Shown in pieces: positions 1 to 9,040 of a stretch of DNA of 13,700 nucleotides (positions are counted from its first letter, which is position 1; each line of letters opens with the position of its first letter). The notes under the pieces were generated by a model. It searched no databases. It was not told where the DNA came from and worked only from the letters and a program-made list of their open reading frames with translations. Origin of the DNA: Phoronis pallida (taxonomy: Eukaryota > Phoronida > Phoronidae); contig JAOXYC010139997.1 of assembly GCA_028565715.1 (NCBI GenBank), positions 1 to 13,700 of the forward strand, in the 5' to 3' direction. Position numbers and translations under genes: made by a program.

Positions 1-172
1 ACCAGAGAGGAATTTACTAAAACTATGCTTTAATGAGGAAAGACTGGCAGAAACCATACAGATAAGAAAGAGAAACTTAAGTTAGAAGTATAAGTAACAC
101 AGTTAGAGATAAGAGACAGGCAAGCACATGCTAAGGTGAATGTCAAAACAGGTTTATCAGTATGCATGTGTA

Positions 173-384
173 AGCATAAGTTGAAGGTACAGTTTCATTT
201 GCACTCATCCAAACATCGGAATTCCATTAACAGGGACTCGGGCGATTTTAACCTCTACCGCAATTACCACTCGCTGATTGTAGCTCTACCTGTTGGTGAG
301 AAGTCACTGTGTTGAAATAATCTGGTGCGTTTATTTCTCACTGTTTGGATGAGTGCAAATGAAACTATACCTTCAACTGATGCT
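173..384. mobile_element. MITE-like element with 43-bp terminal inverted repeats
   Basis: Positions 173-215 and 342-384 are inverted copies (AGCAT(A/C)AGTTGAAGGTA(C/T)AG then TTTCATTTGCACTCATCC and AAACA) with two mismatches over 43 bp. They enclose 126 bp that is richer in G+C than the surroundings and has no ORF. The total length of 212 bp, terminal inverted repeats and lack of coding capacity fit a miniature inverted-repeat transposable element. I could not identify a clean target-site duplication, so the superfamily is open and the outer ends may have decayed. Confidence 0.75.
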
Positions 385-930
385 ATGGTGAGCTGATAAG
401 AGCGTGAAAGGTAAAAATTACCATGCTTCTCATATTTATAGTCTTTTTTCTAAGGAAAATCATTAATTTTTCATTTAAGTAATCATAACAAAATCTCATA
501 GAAGTGTGAAACTGTGACTATAAGTAACTGTTGAATAGAAACCAAATAGATCATCAAAAGTCTTTTGAGAACGTTGACCATTTAAAATTATTTTTAGAAT
601 CTCATTTCATTAACAATTCCTTCCATATGCTACAGTAATCCCAAAAATCTTTACGAAAATGAAATCAAGATTTTTGTCCTTTTACTCCAAAGGTCAGTTC
701 TATCCGCTTCCAAGAACGATCTCCAACTCTGGTATTAATAAAGAATATCTGGGCAAATTTTGCAAGGCTAGTATTAAAGATGCGTAAATAAGTGAACTTT
801 CACAGGTGCATGCAATAAACACGGATAATGCTGGAAAAGGTTTGACATGCTGAATGCAAAAAATTGAGAACCATCTTGATACCAGGCGAGCAACTTACTT
901 ACACGAGTCCTTGATTTCTTGTTTTGTATC
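385..930. other. Non-coding stretch, nothing recognised
   Basis: This is AT-rich sequence between the MITE-like element and the 40-bp repeat array. I see no exon with credible borders. A donor-like GTAAGTAAG on the minus strand at about 893-901 has no convincing exon attached. Confidence 0.6.
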
Positions 931-1130
931 TCAGTATTTATAACATGGTTATTACAAAATGCTATCTTTTGTATTATTTATAATATGGTTATTACAAATG
1001 CTACCAAAGTGTATTATTTATAATATGGTTATTACTTAATGATACCAGAGTGTATTAATTATAATATGGTTATTACAAATGCTACCAAAGTGTATTATTT
1101 ATAATATGGTTATAACAAATGCTACCAAAG
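931..1130. repeat. Tandem repeat, 40-bp unit, about five copies
   Basis: Units start near 931 (degenerate), 970, 1010, 1051 and 1091. The consensus is TGTATTATTTATAATATGGT followed by TATTACAAATGCTACCAAAG. The third copy is 41 bp and carries substitutions (CTTAATGATACCAGAG). It is a minisatellite-type array in non-coding sequence, and an apparent small ORF at 1079-1264 arises partly from it. Confidence 0.93.
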
Positions 1131-1265
1131 GTCAGCTCAGTCATTGTAACCATAGATCTGTTTATTATTATAAAAATAGAGAAATAAAAAAAAATCCATC
1201 TGAGGACTCAACAACTATCTTCAGCTTGCCCTTTGCTTGTATTTCTCTATGGTTTTTAAAATAGT

Positions 1266-1320
1266 TGTACACCTTACAGGCAAGGTAAGGGTTCAATTCC
1301 ATCAGAGGACAATTTTTTTT
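1266..1320 (+). other. tRNA-like relic or Pol III element fragment (weak)
   Basis: GGTTCAATTCC at 1290-1300 is a perfect match to the tRNA B-box consensus (GGTTCRANNCC). It is followed by ATCAGAGGACA and a run of eight T (1313-1320), a Pol III-type terminator. The preceding CACCTTACAGGCAAGGT resembles the anticodon arm of a valine tRNA. However, the T stem has mismatches and I find no matching 5' acceptor strand, so this is not an intact tRNA. It may be a tRNA-derived SINE fragment or chance. Confidence 0.3.
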
Positions 1321-2834
1321 GTTTACCCATTCCTTATTGATTCAGGTAATTGCACATCTGCGAAGAAAAGACTAAAAGAATCCTAGACAATCTAAAAATA
1401 ATTGTTTCCCAATATGTGCTATGTTGCATGTACTGATGTCAATAACCTCAACTAATAATCAGACCATCAGACAAGAACCTAATATGAGTCTTACCCTCTA
1501 AAATGAGTTATTACGCTCTTAAACTAAACTATACGTTTGCCATTCAGGAAGGTAATTACATATAAGAAATAAGAAAACCTAAAAATCGTATGCGTTTATT
1601 TGAGATCCAGCAAGGAAAATACAAATCACAATGCTGCAAAAAGCTGCAAGAAATACTACGATACTATAAAAAGATTAAACCAAATCAAACAATTAAACTA
1701 TTTCCTGTCTGAAATCCTAGACGCTTCATTTTTTATCTTTCTAAATTTAGCTGAGGTAAATAAATGAGCAACCCCAGGAAAACAACAAATGATTGGAAGA
1801 AACTGAAGTGACTGTTTTACTAGATTTTCTTTAAACTTTGCTAATTAGAATTGATCCAACCATGTTCTGGTCTGTTTCTAGTAAACTAATGATCTAATTT
1901 GATTTAGAAGGTGGATGAGGATTTTAATTTTTTTCTTCTAATCACAATCTTATCTGACTCAAATGGCAAGTAAGAGGTTGGTGCTTCCATAAAAGTTAAT
2001 TTTTAGGGAGTTGTCACGCTCTGATTGGGCCACGCTACAGAAAATGGGATAGCCACCATGGCTTTGTGTCTCAAGGCTTGACAAGAATTAATTTACTAAC
2101 ACTTAGAACTTATATTTTGTTTTAATGGCACAGAGCAGATTTATATTTTCTCTGAATGAAACATTCATCCCAGCTCAGTTTGCAATTCATTCTTCTGTCT
2201 CACCCAAATCAACTACTGCCACTCCCATTTCACATCTTTCATACAAACTTGCATTTCTGCTCTTTGCAACATAAATTAAAGACACAAACTGTAATTATTA
2301 TTTTTAAAAGAACAAACTCTTTACTTAAAACTATTTTGGAAATTTTAAGTAGAACAGTTTTGTAGAAAATTATTTTGCATAAAACTCCAAAAAGTTTTCA
2401 CATAAAATTGATTATACAAATCTTGCTAAACAGATGTAGTTTGCAAGCCAATTAACATTGAAAAAATACTCAACATGATAGTACATCATTTTGTTGAAAA
2501 TTGTACTTTTCATCATCTGGACAAAACAAAAAGCAGAAATGCAAGTCAAAAGTCTAATTACAAAAACAAGTTTTCCTACCATTTTAATTACTTTTCCCCA
2601 ATTTGCAACGCAGCAAGGATCCAAACCCAGCAACTATCCAACGACGCAAAAAAACAAGACCTCCAATCTACTCCTAAAGCAATCAACTTAGTACAGCGAG
2701 AAAAAACTGGGAATGCTATAAACCAGCAGGAAGCGGCCGCACTCTCACTACCTGACTAAATGCGATAAAAGTAAACAGGTGCGACTTATCCATTAACGTT
2801 GACAATTGGGGCATCAGGGGAGAACTTGTGGAGG
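1321..2834. other. Non-coding stretch, nothing recognised
   Basis: No exon or RNA gene is supported. Short ORFs at 2156-2365 and 2412-2759 (several frames, both strands) overlap one another, show low-complexity Asn/Lys/Phe composition and match nothing I recognise. A GCCACCATGG at about 2051-2060 looks like a strong start context but is followed by a stop after seven codons. Confidence 0.6.
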
Positions 2835-3144
2835 AATGTTGCATTCTGGTTGATATAAAGATTCATTCGTTGATCAACCAACGCAGCTAATGAATATTTT
2901 GATATATAATTCTTTCACTTTTCAATTCAATCGTTGTAATTTCTTTCTAGGCAAATAAAAAATTGAATTAATTTTTCATGGTAAAAGAGGCACATTGGCA
3001 CAAGAACGTTGCATTCTGGTCCCTGAAAGATTTATCCATTTATCCACCTAGGCGGTGAATGACCTTTTTGATTTATAATGCTTTCAGTTTTGTTATTAAT
3101 TGTTGTAATTAATGTTGCTATCAATTTCTTTCTAGACAAATAAC
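2835..3144. repeat. Diverged direct repeat, two copies of about 125-140 bp
   Basis: Copy 1 (2835-2959) and copy 2 (3005-3144) share ordered blocks: GTTGCATTCTGGT, a GATATATAAT/GATTTATAAT stretch with CTTTCA, TTGTTGTAATT or its variant, and AATTTCTTTCTAG(G/A)CAAATAA at the end. Spacers have diverged and copy 2 has a small insertion. The terminal TTTCTTTCTAG looks like a plus-strand splice acceptor, but no ORF follows it. Confidence 0.7.
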
Positions 3145-5807
3145 GAATAAAAGTTATTTTATGTGGGTTTTGATTTAGAAAATATGTTATTGCAATACCA
3201 CATGTTTTTGGCCTGAAAATTTTGGACCACTTATAATATCATATTGCCAGACTACGAAAATATTAAATATTAACCAAATATGCCAATGATAAGAAATTAG
3301 GCATAAATTTATTGAACTGTTTTCTTTGCTTGCAACAAAATAAAAGCTTATGAATTGGGATCTAAAGAGCACACTTCCTTGGCCTCTTTGGTGAATGAAA
3401 AAACGTTGCTACTATTTATGTCTCAGACTATTGAGACAGGACTGATGTATGAATATGGTGCAACATCCTACAACTATTGTTTAAAAATAACTAATATTCG
3501 ATGAGGGCTGGTGAGATGAGAATTTGTGTTTTTGTAAACAAATGTTATGCTCGAGTGCCTAAGAGTACTGTTTCCCTCAATTATTTGAAGATTCTCTAAA
3601 ATGAATAAGGTAATAGCATTATTAACTCGAGATGGTACATGTATAAAAGTTTCATTTAATCATTCTGTTCATAATGCCCCTAAATCAATGATACAGCCAA
3701 TAAATTTCAGTATACACAAGGAAATTGATGCAATAATATTTCATAGATCAATTCTCAATTTAGAACAATGTCATTTACCTCCAATACACAACAAGCCAAG
3801 GTCTAACCCCCTATGAAATCACCTACCTATGACATATATGATACCACAGCCTAATGTTACTGTAGGAAATTCAGGTAATATAAAGGCTGACCTATTTTTT
3901 CAAAAACATAGTACATATCTCATCACAAAATGTAGTTCAAAGGTAATTGAAACTCGTTTAAGTAGGTCAAAATCTTTTGAAGACAATCACGCCCCTTCTC
4001 TTATCATTTGCAGAAAAGTATCATACCTTTGTGACTGATGAAAATGGTCAATATTTCAAAGTTGACATTCTTATCATAACTTATATGCATTTTCAGATAG
4101 AAAACTCAAAATTTCTATGAAATCAAAATTCAACAAATCAAAATCAGAACATGTAAGATCAGTTGTTGACAGGTCAAGATGGTTCTCTTGTGAAAGTAAA
4201 GTTGATTGGACAAATGTGACCATCAGCTTTGTGTGACTTATTTTAAAAAAATGCAACTTAAAATTCAAATGTTTTGATAGTTTGCCATAAATTTTGAAAG
4301 TTTATATAGCAGTGGACCAGCTTGCAAATGCTTTAAAGCTTGCAATGAAAGGTTCATAAAACCAGTGCAATAGATTTTTAATGAATTTAAAATGTTGCAA
4401 TATATTTAAAACCGGAATAACACAAAGTTGATACTCACTGTAACACACCTAAAGCACAATGAACATTCACAATGCCTATAACATGAACACCTGATTTATA
4501 TTGATTGACAAGTTTTCCAAACAGGTGATAAAATGTATAAAAGTTTTCTAGTGCTTAGCCAATCAGATCAATTACAAGCCATTATTTATATTGCTGTGTG
4601 ATACATTGTCATACAATTTTTGTTAGAAATTATCCTAATTTGAATAGTTGTTTGTCAAATTATTAAATTTGTGCATTAATTATGAATTTGTCGAAAAAGA
4701 TAAGAACAGATAAAAGTTTTAAGATAAATTTTCATGTTGAATTTTCTGAAATGATTGGTGTCCTAGATGTGAATGTTCATATTGTGCAGAAAACATGCAA
4801 AAAGTAAGAAAACTTACCTTTAAAAAATATAAGTTCCCACGAGAGCTCTCAACATTTTTATTTCAACTTGCTTTGAATTTGTTAGGTATAAACACCATAA
4901 AATTCACGACTGTTAGTTTTGTTAGTTATAAACGGTTATTTGTAAATATGTTAAATAAAAATCAACTTTGATTAATAACATTTCTTTTCAGTATATAAAA
5001 ACAAAAAGTTAACTTTTAGTAAAAAAATGTACAAAATGAGAAAAATTCAAAAATATATTGTCACCCTCCTACGAAAAAACAGCAATGATTTTGTGTATGT
5101 TCTAGTAAGAACACGACTAAACCATGTGTTTCAGAATACACCTAGAACTCTCCTCTAAAGGAGACACGAAAATGGTGCAAATGGAGGAAGTCACCTTCAT
5201 TTCCAGCAGAAGATCAGTATGCATATGGACAAAAAGAACTACTTGTGCAACATGTCAACCACATTTCGGTTTTAGGATTCAGAAAACTTGAACTAAAGAA
5301 ACTCAACCCATGAAGAGAGAACCTATTGGTGAAAATGTGAATAATCTAAAGAACTAGCAAGTGAATAGTACTCTGCAATCAGACAATATTGGTGCATAAG
5401 AAACGACCCAAGACCAGGAACATTTATTGTGCAAAGATAATTCTTAAGACAAAAGAGGACAAAAACATACACAATAAGAAACAAATGAAACAAGTTGAAA
5501 AAAAAGAAAACAGAAGAATATTGTATTTATTACCATTTTAATTAAATATGATTCAACTCGATTCTAATCCAATTCAATAACGAAATACTTGAATGTTTTG
5601 GAAATATCCAAATTAATTTTTTTTTAATTGACCATTTCAATCTCAAAAGAATTAATGAATTGTGGTTCTAGGCATTAAAACCTCAGTTCAATATTTTATC
5701 AAATAAGACAATACATTTTGACTATTTTTTAAAATTAAAAACATTATTGTTTTGTTTCATATATCAATTAAAATTATTTTGTTCCCAACTGAAAATGATC
5801 AACGTAC
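3145..5807. other. Probable intron downstream of exon C; no exon recognised
   Basis: I looked on the minus strand for the next exon, expected to encode a troponin core if that call is right, and found none. The stretch is AT-rich throughout. One plus-strand frame from 3589 to 4038 is open except for a single TGA at 3814-3816. Its translation is unremarkable and resembles no family I know. Donor-like sites, such as GTAAGT at about 4811-4816 on the minus strand, lack convincing exons. Confidence 0.55.
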
Positions 5808-5918
5808 CCTTTCTTCAGCTTCCCTCATTTTGCGCTTACGCTCTTTCTCCGCCTCTTCACGAGCCTCAGCTTCACGTGCCTCTGCCTCTTCCTCCTCTTG
5901 CATACGACGACGACGATC
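5808..5918 (-). CDS. Exon C (111 nt, 37 codons): Arg/Glu-rich helix, possible troponin I or T segment
   Basis: The acceptor is TGAAATTTTTAG and the donor GTACGT, in phase 0. It opens with DRRRRMQEEEEAEAREAEAR and ends with EKERKRKMREAEER. Essentially every residue is charged or Ala, as in a single long alpha helix. The final part resembles the ERKR-x-x-x-RKRM-EEA stretch that I recall preceding the KKGF-x-TPERKKKLR core of arthropod and nematode troponin I. Troponin T also has helices of this kind. No downstream exon with the troponin I core was found in the remaining 5.8 kb, so the next exon probably lies outside the window. Alternatives are another coiled-coil or caldesmon-like protein. Confidence 0.8.
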
Positions 5919-6401
5919 CTAAAAATTTCACAAGAACTTTTGAATCTTCGTGAAAGAAGTCAAAAATAACTGGTGAAGACATCAATGGTGTGCACAATTA
6001 CCCAGAATCAATAAGTAGGTGGGTCAGTTTTGGACACTGGACCATTTTGGTCAAAAGACAAAATATTAACCTTTCCCAGTTAAAGGTGAACAAATGGCAA
6101 ATAGAGAAATTGGACTGACAAAAAAACTTTAGAAGTGAATGTAAATAGTTCAAAGAATTGAAGCCAAAAATTTAGAACTATTGATAATTCATATAAAGTT
6201 TTAAACAGAGTTTCATTTTGTTAAATCAAAATAAACTAAACTTCGTAATTGCTTTTAATGGAATCTGAATGAGAAGCTGGTAGCGCTAAAAAAAATGCGG
6301 CTCCGCTGATTTGAGAATGTGATTTGACTGAACAGTTAAGCAACCTGGGATAATAATCATTGTAAAGCGCTTTATAATAATAAATTGTAAAAAATACTGA
6401 C
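5919..6401 (-). other. Intron B-C (483 bp)
   Basis: It runs from the GTCAGT donor of exon B to the TTTTTAG acceptor of exon C. It is AT-rich, and I see no additional exon or repeat in it. Confidence 0.75.
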
Positions 6402-6482
6402 CGCGGCCTCTTTTTGTTTTCGTTCCTCCTCAGCAGCTTGTTCTGCTGCAGAGTCATCCTCTGCTTCTGGTTCAGCAGGTGT
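6402..6482 (-). CDS. Exon B (81 nt, 27 codons): acidic, Ala-rich segment
   Basis: The acceptor is AATGTTTCAG and the donor GTCAGT, in phase 0. The peptide begins TPAEPEAEDDSAAEQ and ends AAEEERKQKEAA. It turns from a Pro/Glu linker in the first third into a likely helix with mixed charges in the last third. It joins in frame to exon A upstream and exon C downstream. The order of linker then charged helix is what one expects in the N-terminal extension of a thin-filament regulatory protein, but low-complexity charged helices occur in many families. Confidence 0.82.
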
Positions 6483-7149
6483 CTGAAACATTATTCTTAG
6501 ATTATTCAAAGGCATTTGATTATTAGATATTATTCATAGATTACTCAAAGGCATTTGATAACATTTTATGTTATCTTATAGAATATGGAACATTTTTTAC
6601 AGTTGCATTAGCATTAGTCCAAATTATTTAGCTTACCTTTCTTTTTTTACAAGTATGAATGCAAATAAATATTTTCTAAGCATCTAGTCTTTTGAAAAAT
6701 TAGACACATACTTATTGCACGATTTACATTAATCAACTCGGAATTACTTGGCCGACTTAAAGGAATACACATCCCAAAAACAAAATCTAAATAAAATAAG
6801 AAATACTAATACTAAAGTAATTTTTATCAAAAAATAAAAGGCAAATGGAAGGATAAAAAACATATGTCTCCTTTAAGGCTGAAACTGAAAGAAAAAACAC
6901 TGCAATATACCTACAGGAACAGATAAAAACTAAAGAATGGCCACTATTTTTGACAATTCATTATAAGAATAAAAAATATTCTTTTAATGTAAAACAATAT
7001 GGGTAAACTTAATTGGATAAACATAATAACGAAACATATATTACAAGGACATGGAAAATGCTACAACATGCTTTTAAAACATAAATGTTGAGAACATATA
7101 TAGCAACCAATGGTATATCAGCAAGGGAAGGAGGGAAAAGTTGTGATAC
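6483..7149 (-). other. Intron A-B (667 bp)
   Basis: It runs from the GTATCA donor of exon A to the TTTCAG acceptor of exon B. It contains the paired 29-bp repeats near exon B. A minus-strand donor GTAAGC at about 6634-6639 follows a stretch of A/G codons, but the implied exon of 47 nt would break the phase-0 pattern. Confidence 0.75.
6492..6559. repeat. 29-bp direct repeat near exon B, with a third copy at 8035-8063
   Basis: Copies at 6492-6520 and 6531-6559 both read TATTC(T/A)TAGATTA(T/C)TC, then AAAGGCATTTGAT. A third diverged copy, CATTCCTAGATTACTAAGAG then GCATTTGAT, lies at 8035-8063 next to the decayed array unit. The first copy almost touches the acceptor of exon B. The shared sequence links the intron upstream of exon B with the intron downstream of m13. 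Confidence 0.8.
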
Positions 7150-7245
7150 CTCAGCGGGAGTTTCTGGTTCGGGAGCGGGAGCTGGAGCTGAATCCACATC
7201 ATCATCCATTTGACGCCGACGTCTGCGGCGGGCAGCAGCGGAATC
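7150..7245 (-). CDS. Exon A (96 nt, 32 codons): Arg6, acidic and Pro/Ala-rich segment
   Basis: The exon is bounded by a good acceptor (CTGCTATTCCAG) and the donor GTATCAC, in phase 0. The peptide starts DSAAA, then six arginines and QM, then DDDVDS, and ends with APAPAPEPETPAE. It is clearly richer in G+C than the surrounding intron. The C-terminal half looks like a longer version of the Pro/Glu modules encoded by the mini-exons and continues in the same style into exon B (TPAEPEAE). The Arg block could be a basic binding patch, or simply part of a charged helix; I cannot tell which. The protein family is not certain from this exon alone. Confidence 0.82.
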
Positions 7246-7410
7246 CTGGAATAGCAGCGTTCACAAACATGCAGCACAAACAACAATGGAGATATTACAT
7301 GGGTTAATATAAACAATGATGAATTTGAATAACATTTAACAAGTAGTAATAACTCTGTGTTATATGGTTATTGAACAAGTTATTGGTAAATGATGAGTTA
7401 GTGATATTCA

Positions 7411-7450
7411 GTTTGTCCACACTCAGCTCAGTTTGTCCACACTCAGCTCG
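7411..7450. repeat. 20-bp tandem duplication
   Basis: GTTTGTCCACACTCAGCTCA at 7411-7430 is followed directly by the same sequence ending in G at 7431-7450. It is intronic (m13 to exon A) and has no evident function. Confidence 0.9.
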
Positions 7451-8117
7451 TGACCATTAATGAAGTTGGTAAGCATACTGTACATTTTCAAATTTTGTGA
7501 TGACATAAATCCAAGACCAACATAAATTTAATTAATTATCTCATAAAAATATCCACATTTCACAATCAAAATTGGCCAATGACAAGGCTTATCAAAATAT
7601 TGCTATTTACTTCAACAAAGTCATATGCTTAGTGTGTGCAAACTGAAAAACATTTTTATTAGTTTTCAGACAAATAATCTAACAAAGATAATGTTGATGA
7701 ACCCCAAAAATTAGAAATGTTCCATCAAACTATCTTGTTCGAAAACGTGTCTTAACTTTAAAGTGAAAAACATGTTAGGAGCTGTAAAAGGCATGAGGAT
7801 AGTTATTCAGCATTTTAACAATGTTTTTAGAACTCTCGATAAAAAGCGCATAAACAATGGTTGATTGTACCACAGACTCTATAGTATAGTGTTATAGAAT
7901 CCGTGATTGTACATAACAGAAGATATTCATAGCATCTCCTCAACAAACCATTACAGAAGGGGTTTACAAGTTTATGGGATAACCAATCATTGTTTAATAG
8001 ATAAGTCATCCACATAGTGTCTTTTAAGAAAAATCATTCCTAGATTACTAAGAGGCATTTGATTTTAAAAACTATGATTTACTTTATTTTCAAGTATAAT
8101 TTAAAAATATAAAACCT

Positions 8118-8246
8118 GAAGCTTCACAAAAAATCAGCAATCACTTAAAATGTTTTTTTAAATATGAATCAGTCAACAAACAAGTGTATGTTATACTTGG
8201 CAAGTTTTTACTAAAAAATGTTGCCTGATTGGTCATTTTGGTGAGG
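8118..8246 (-). pseudogene. Decayed fourteenth array unit with dead mini-exon
   Basis: GCTTCACAAAAAATCAGCAA at 8121-8140 matches the donor-side block of the m7-m12 units, followed by ATGAATCAGTCAACAAACAAG. Exactly 92 bp from the start of this block comes TTAC (8208-8211; minus-strand GTAA), the same spacing as for m9 to m11. The expected exon (8212-8246) is 35 nt and begins CCTCACC on the minus strand, like CCTCCCAC in the live exons, but an in-frame TGA follows. The acceptor has become CAA instead of CAG. The dead exon lies 453 bp from m13; subtracting the 94-bp tandem duplication at 8368-8555 gives 359 bp, close to the array period. Confidence 0.5.
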
Positions 8247-8367
8247 TTGCTTAAGAAAATAGCCTAAATTTAAAACATTATTAAATGAAAAACACAGTTA
8301 TGTAAACATTTACTTTAAAAACCTTTTTCGACAGAATCAAAGTATAAACCCTGTAATGCCTCTACTA

Positions 8368-8555
8368 TGTAAGCCTGTATTTAAATCTTTTTTCTTATAT
8401 TTATCTTATTCTAGATAATTGTTTTGATGTTCTTAAAAGCTAATTTTAACTTAATATTATCTGTAAGCCTGTATTTAAATCTTTTTTCTAATATTTATCT
8501 TATTCTAGATAATTGTTTTGATGTTTTTAAAAGCTAATTTTAACTTAACATTATC
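8368..8555. repeat. 94-bp tandem duplication
   Basis: Two head-to-tail copies, 8368-8461 and 8462-8555, begin TGTAAGCCTGTATTTAAATC and differ at three positions by eye. They lie in the intron between m13 and exon A. The high identity indicates a recent event. Confidence 0.95.
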
Positions 8556-8664
8556 TATATCAAAAAAGAGTTCCGGCACATTTACAAACAATTACAGCAG
8601 CATTCATGAACAGAAATGAATCATTCAATGAACAAGTTATATTTTAACAAGTGTGTTAATTTAC

Positions 8665-8700
8665 CTCTACTGGCTCTTCGGCGGGAGGTGGTGTGGGAAG
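8665..8700 (-). CDS. Mini-exon m13 (36 nt), LPTPPPAEEPVE
   Basis: This is the last intact mini-exon before exon A. It encodes LPTPPPAEEPVE in phase 0, with acceptor TGATATCAG and donor GTAAATTAAC. It carries three replacements against the consensus (P1 to L, V7 to A, E11 to V). Its donor-side flank is also more diverged than in m8 to m12. It lies 1419 bp from exon A, a much longer intron than any within the array, and that intron contains a decayed unit. Confidence 0.84.
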
Positions 8701-8947
8701 CTGATATCATAAAAATAAGATGATAAGCTTTGTAGATCACAGTCTTTTAAATAATTTGTCATACAGCAAACATGAGAAAAATTTATCAACACTGTAATTT
8801 ACTTTTTTTCATACATTGAAAACAATTCGATTCAATATCTTATATCAAAATCTATCAGTGCCATGCAATGAATTATTTCAATTTCTAAATTCTTCGCTTA
8901 ATGTTAAGTTTGTTTTTTAAGTTTGTTTTTCTTCTTCCACTTAATTT

Positions 8948-9040
8948 TTTAAGCTTCACAAAAAACCAGCAGGTTTTGAACAAAAAAATGAATCACTCAT
9001 GAACGTAACTGAGTTATGCCGAGCATGAAGCATTATTTAC
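8948..9040 (-). promoter_or_regulatory. Conserved intronic block just downstream of mini-exon donors (example at m12)
   Basis: A block of about 90 bp beginning (on the plus strand) with AGCTTCACAAAAAACCAGCA and running through AATGAATCACTCATGAA to the donor is repeated next to m7 (10920-11012), m8 (10537-10629), m9 (10135-10226), m10 (9737-9828), m11 (9348-9439) and m12. It is the best preserved part of the introns apart from the acceptor region. It may be an intronic splicing control element or simply young duplicated sequence; the sequence alone cannot decide. Confidence 0.35.

Larger units (their letters stand above)
7246..8664 (-). other. Intron m13-A (1419 bp)
   Basis: This is the longest intron between recognised exons. 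It contains the 94-bp and 20-bp tandem duplications, the third 29-bp repeat copy and the decayed array unit at 8118-8246. Between 7451 and 8034 I see nothing else I can support. Confidence 0.7.

Noticed and set aside
2040-2075. Strong Kozak-like GCCACCATGG on the plus strand
   Set aside because: The frame stops after seven codons (MALCLKA) and there is no splice donor that would rescue it.
2730-2745. GCGGCCGC (NotI site), considered as a cloning or vector artefact
   Set aside because: The flanking sequence is continuous AT-rich DNA like the rest of the window, with no recognisable vector sequence; a single 8-mer can occur naturally.
4805-4860. Possible minus-strand exon before the GTAAGT donor near 4816
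   Set aside because: The donor is good, but the acceptor is weak (GTTGAG), and the implied peptide SSRGNLYFLK does not fit a troponin-like continuation or any family I recognise.
5747-5953. Plus-strand ORF overlapping exon C
   Set aside because: It is the antisense shadow of the Arg/Glu helix exon; its Pro/Leu-rich content is explained by reading that exon backwards.
6236-6457. Minus-strand 73-codon ORF over exon B
   Set aside because: It reads exon B in another frame and continues past the GTCAGT donor into intron; it does not join to exons A or C.
6634-6690. Possible minus-strand exon ending at the GTAAGC donor near 6639
   Set aside because: The best acceptor gives a 47-nt exon that would break the uniform phase-0 pattern, and its AT-rich peptide does not resemble the neighbouring segments.
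7074-7316. ORFs on both strands over exon A
   Set aside because: The minus-strand 80-codon ORF is out of frame with exons B and C, and the plus-strand one is its shadow. The phase-0 frame giving DSAAA-Arg6 joins all other exons without stops.
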